A stretch of DNA of 64,000 bases, taken from contig OY725488.1 of the NCBI GenBank assembly GCA_963281255.1, positions 5,863,524 to 5,927,523 of the forward strand, given 5' to 3'. Position numbers and translations under genes: made by a program. This DNA comes from Aphrocallistes beatrix (Eukaryota; Porifera; Hexactinellida; Sceptrulophora; Aphrocallistidae). Every line of letters starts with the position of its first letter. Position 1 is the first letter of the stretch. The notes under the pieces were generated by a model that saw nothing but the letters and a program-made list of their open reading frames with translations, did no database searches and was not told the origin of the DNA. This document shows positions 63,962 through 64,000 of the stretch, in pieces.

Positions 63962-64000
63962 TACAATGGGAAAAGAGATGTTTTCACCTGAAGGTGCTGA

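Overview
This is a window of a nuclear animal genome, very AT-rich between genes and GC-richer inside the large ones. The gene set is metazoan: a ZAK-type MAP3K with a SAM domain, a TRAF-like protein with zinc fingers and a MATH domain, a PX-SH3-SH3-SH3-SH2 adaptor, a Frizzled-like membrane protein, FAXDC2, an HSD17B12-like reductase, prolidase and mitochondrial leucyl-tRNA synthetase. Composition, compact genes and mixed signalling domains suggest a sponge or another early-branching animal, but no species can be named from the sequence alone. Most large genes are single open frames; the one well supported intron is 126 bp, in the FAD oxidase gene. The DNA between genes is packed with short non-autonomous transposons, many nested, several with readable target-site duplications.

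Layout. 0-2.3 kb: a small possible Ig-like gene (+) and a truncated NHL-repeat gene (-). 2.3-7.6 kb: gene-poor, with palindromes, piggyBac-, Tc1- and pogo-like miniature elements. 7.6-9.7 kb: a two-exon FAD-linked oxidase (+). 11.9-13.0 kb: a frame-disrupted Frizzled-like membrane protein (+). 14.5-15.0 kb: a 525-bp palindrome holding a 103-bp element. 15.1-16.3 kb: TRAF-like gene (-). 18.4-19.4 kb: FAXDC2 (+). 20.2-21.4 kb: unknown multi-pass membrane protein (-). 22.1-23.0 kb: HSD17B12-like reductase (-). 24.6-27.0 kb: pseudokinase-Kelch protein (-). 27-35.3 kb: repeats, with a Tc1 transposase remnant and several nested palindromic elements. 35.3-38.5 kb: ZAK-like kinase (-). 38.5-44.7 kb: repeats, including a degenerate Mutator-like element with FLYWCH and transposase remnants. 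44.7-47.3 kb: PX-SH3x3-SH2 adaptor (-). 51.5-52.9 kb: prolidase (-). 53.8-59.6 kb: two tail-to-tail copies of mitochondrial leucyl-tRNA synthetase around a 200-N gap; the minus copy looks intact and the plus copy looks broken. 62.2-64.0 kb: a Ser-Pro-rich protein with decapeptide repeats (-), probably continuing past the right edge.

The genes do not form one pathway. Four are signalling or adaptor proteins (ZAK, pseudokinase-Kelch, TRAF-like, PX-SH3-SH2). Two act in lipid metabolism and lie about 3 kb apart (FAXDC2, HSD17B12-like), with no evidence of co-regulation. The most unusual features are the PX/SH3/Nck-type-SH2 protein, the pseudokinase-Kelch protein, the LARS2 inverted repeat with an apparently identical core and diverged ends, and a dispersed Helitron-like repeat carrying two CRE palindromes per full copy.
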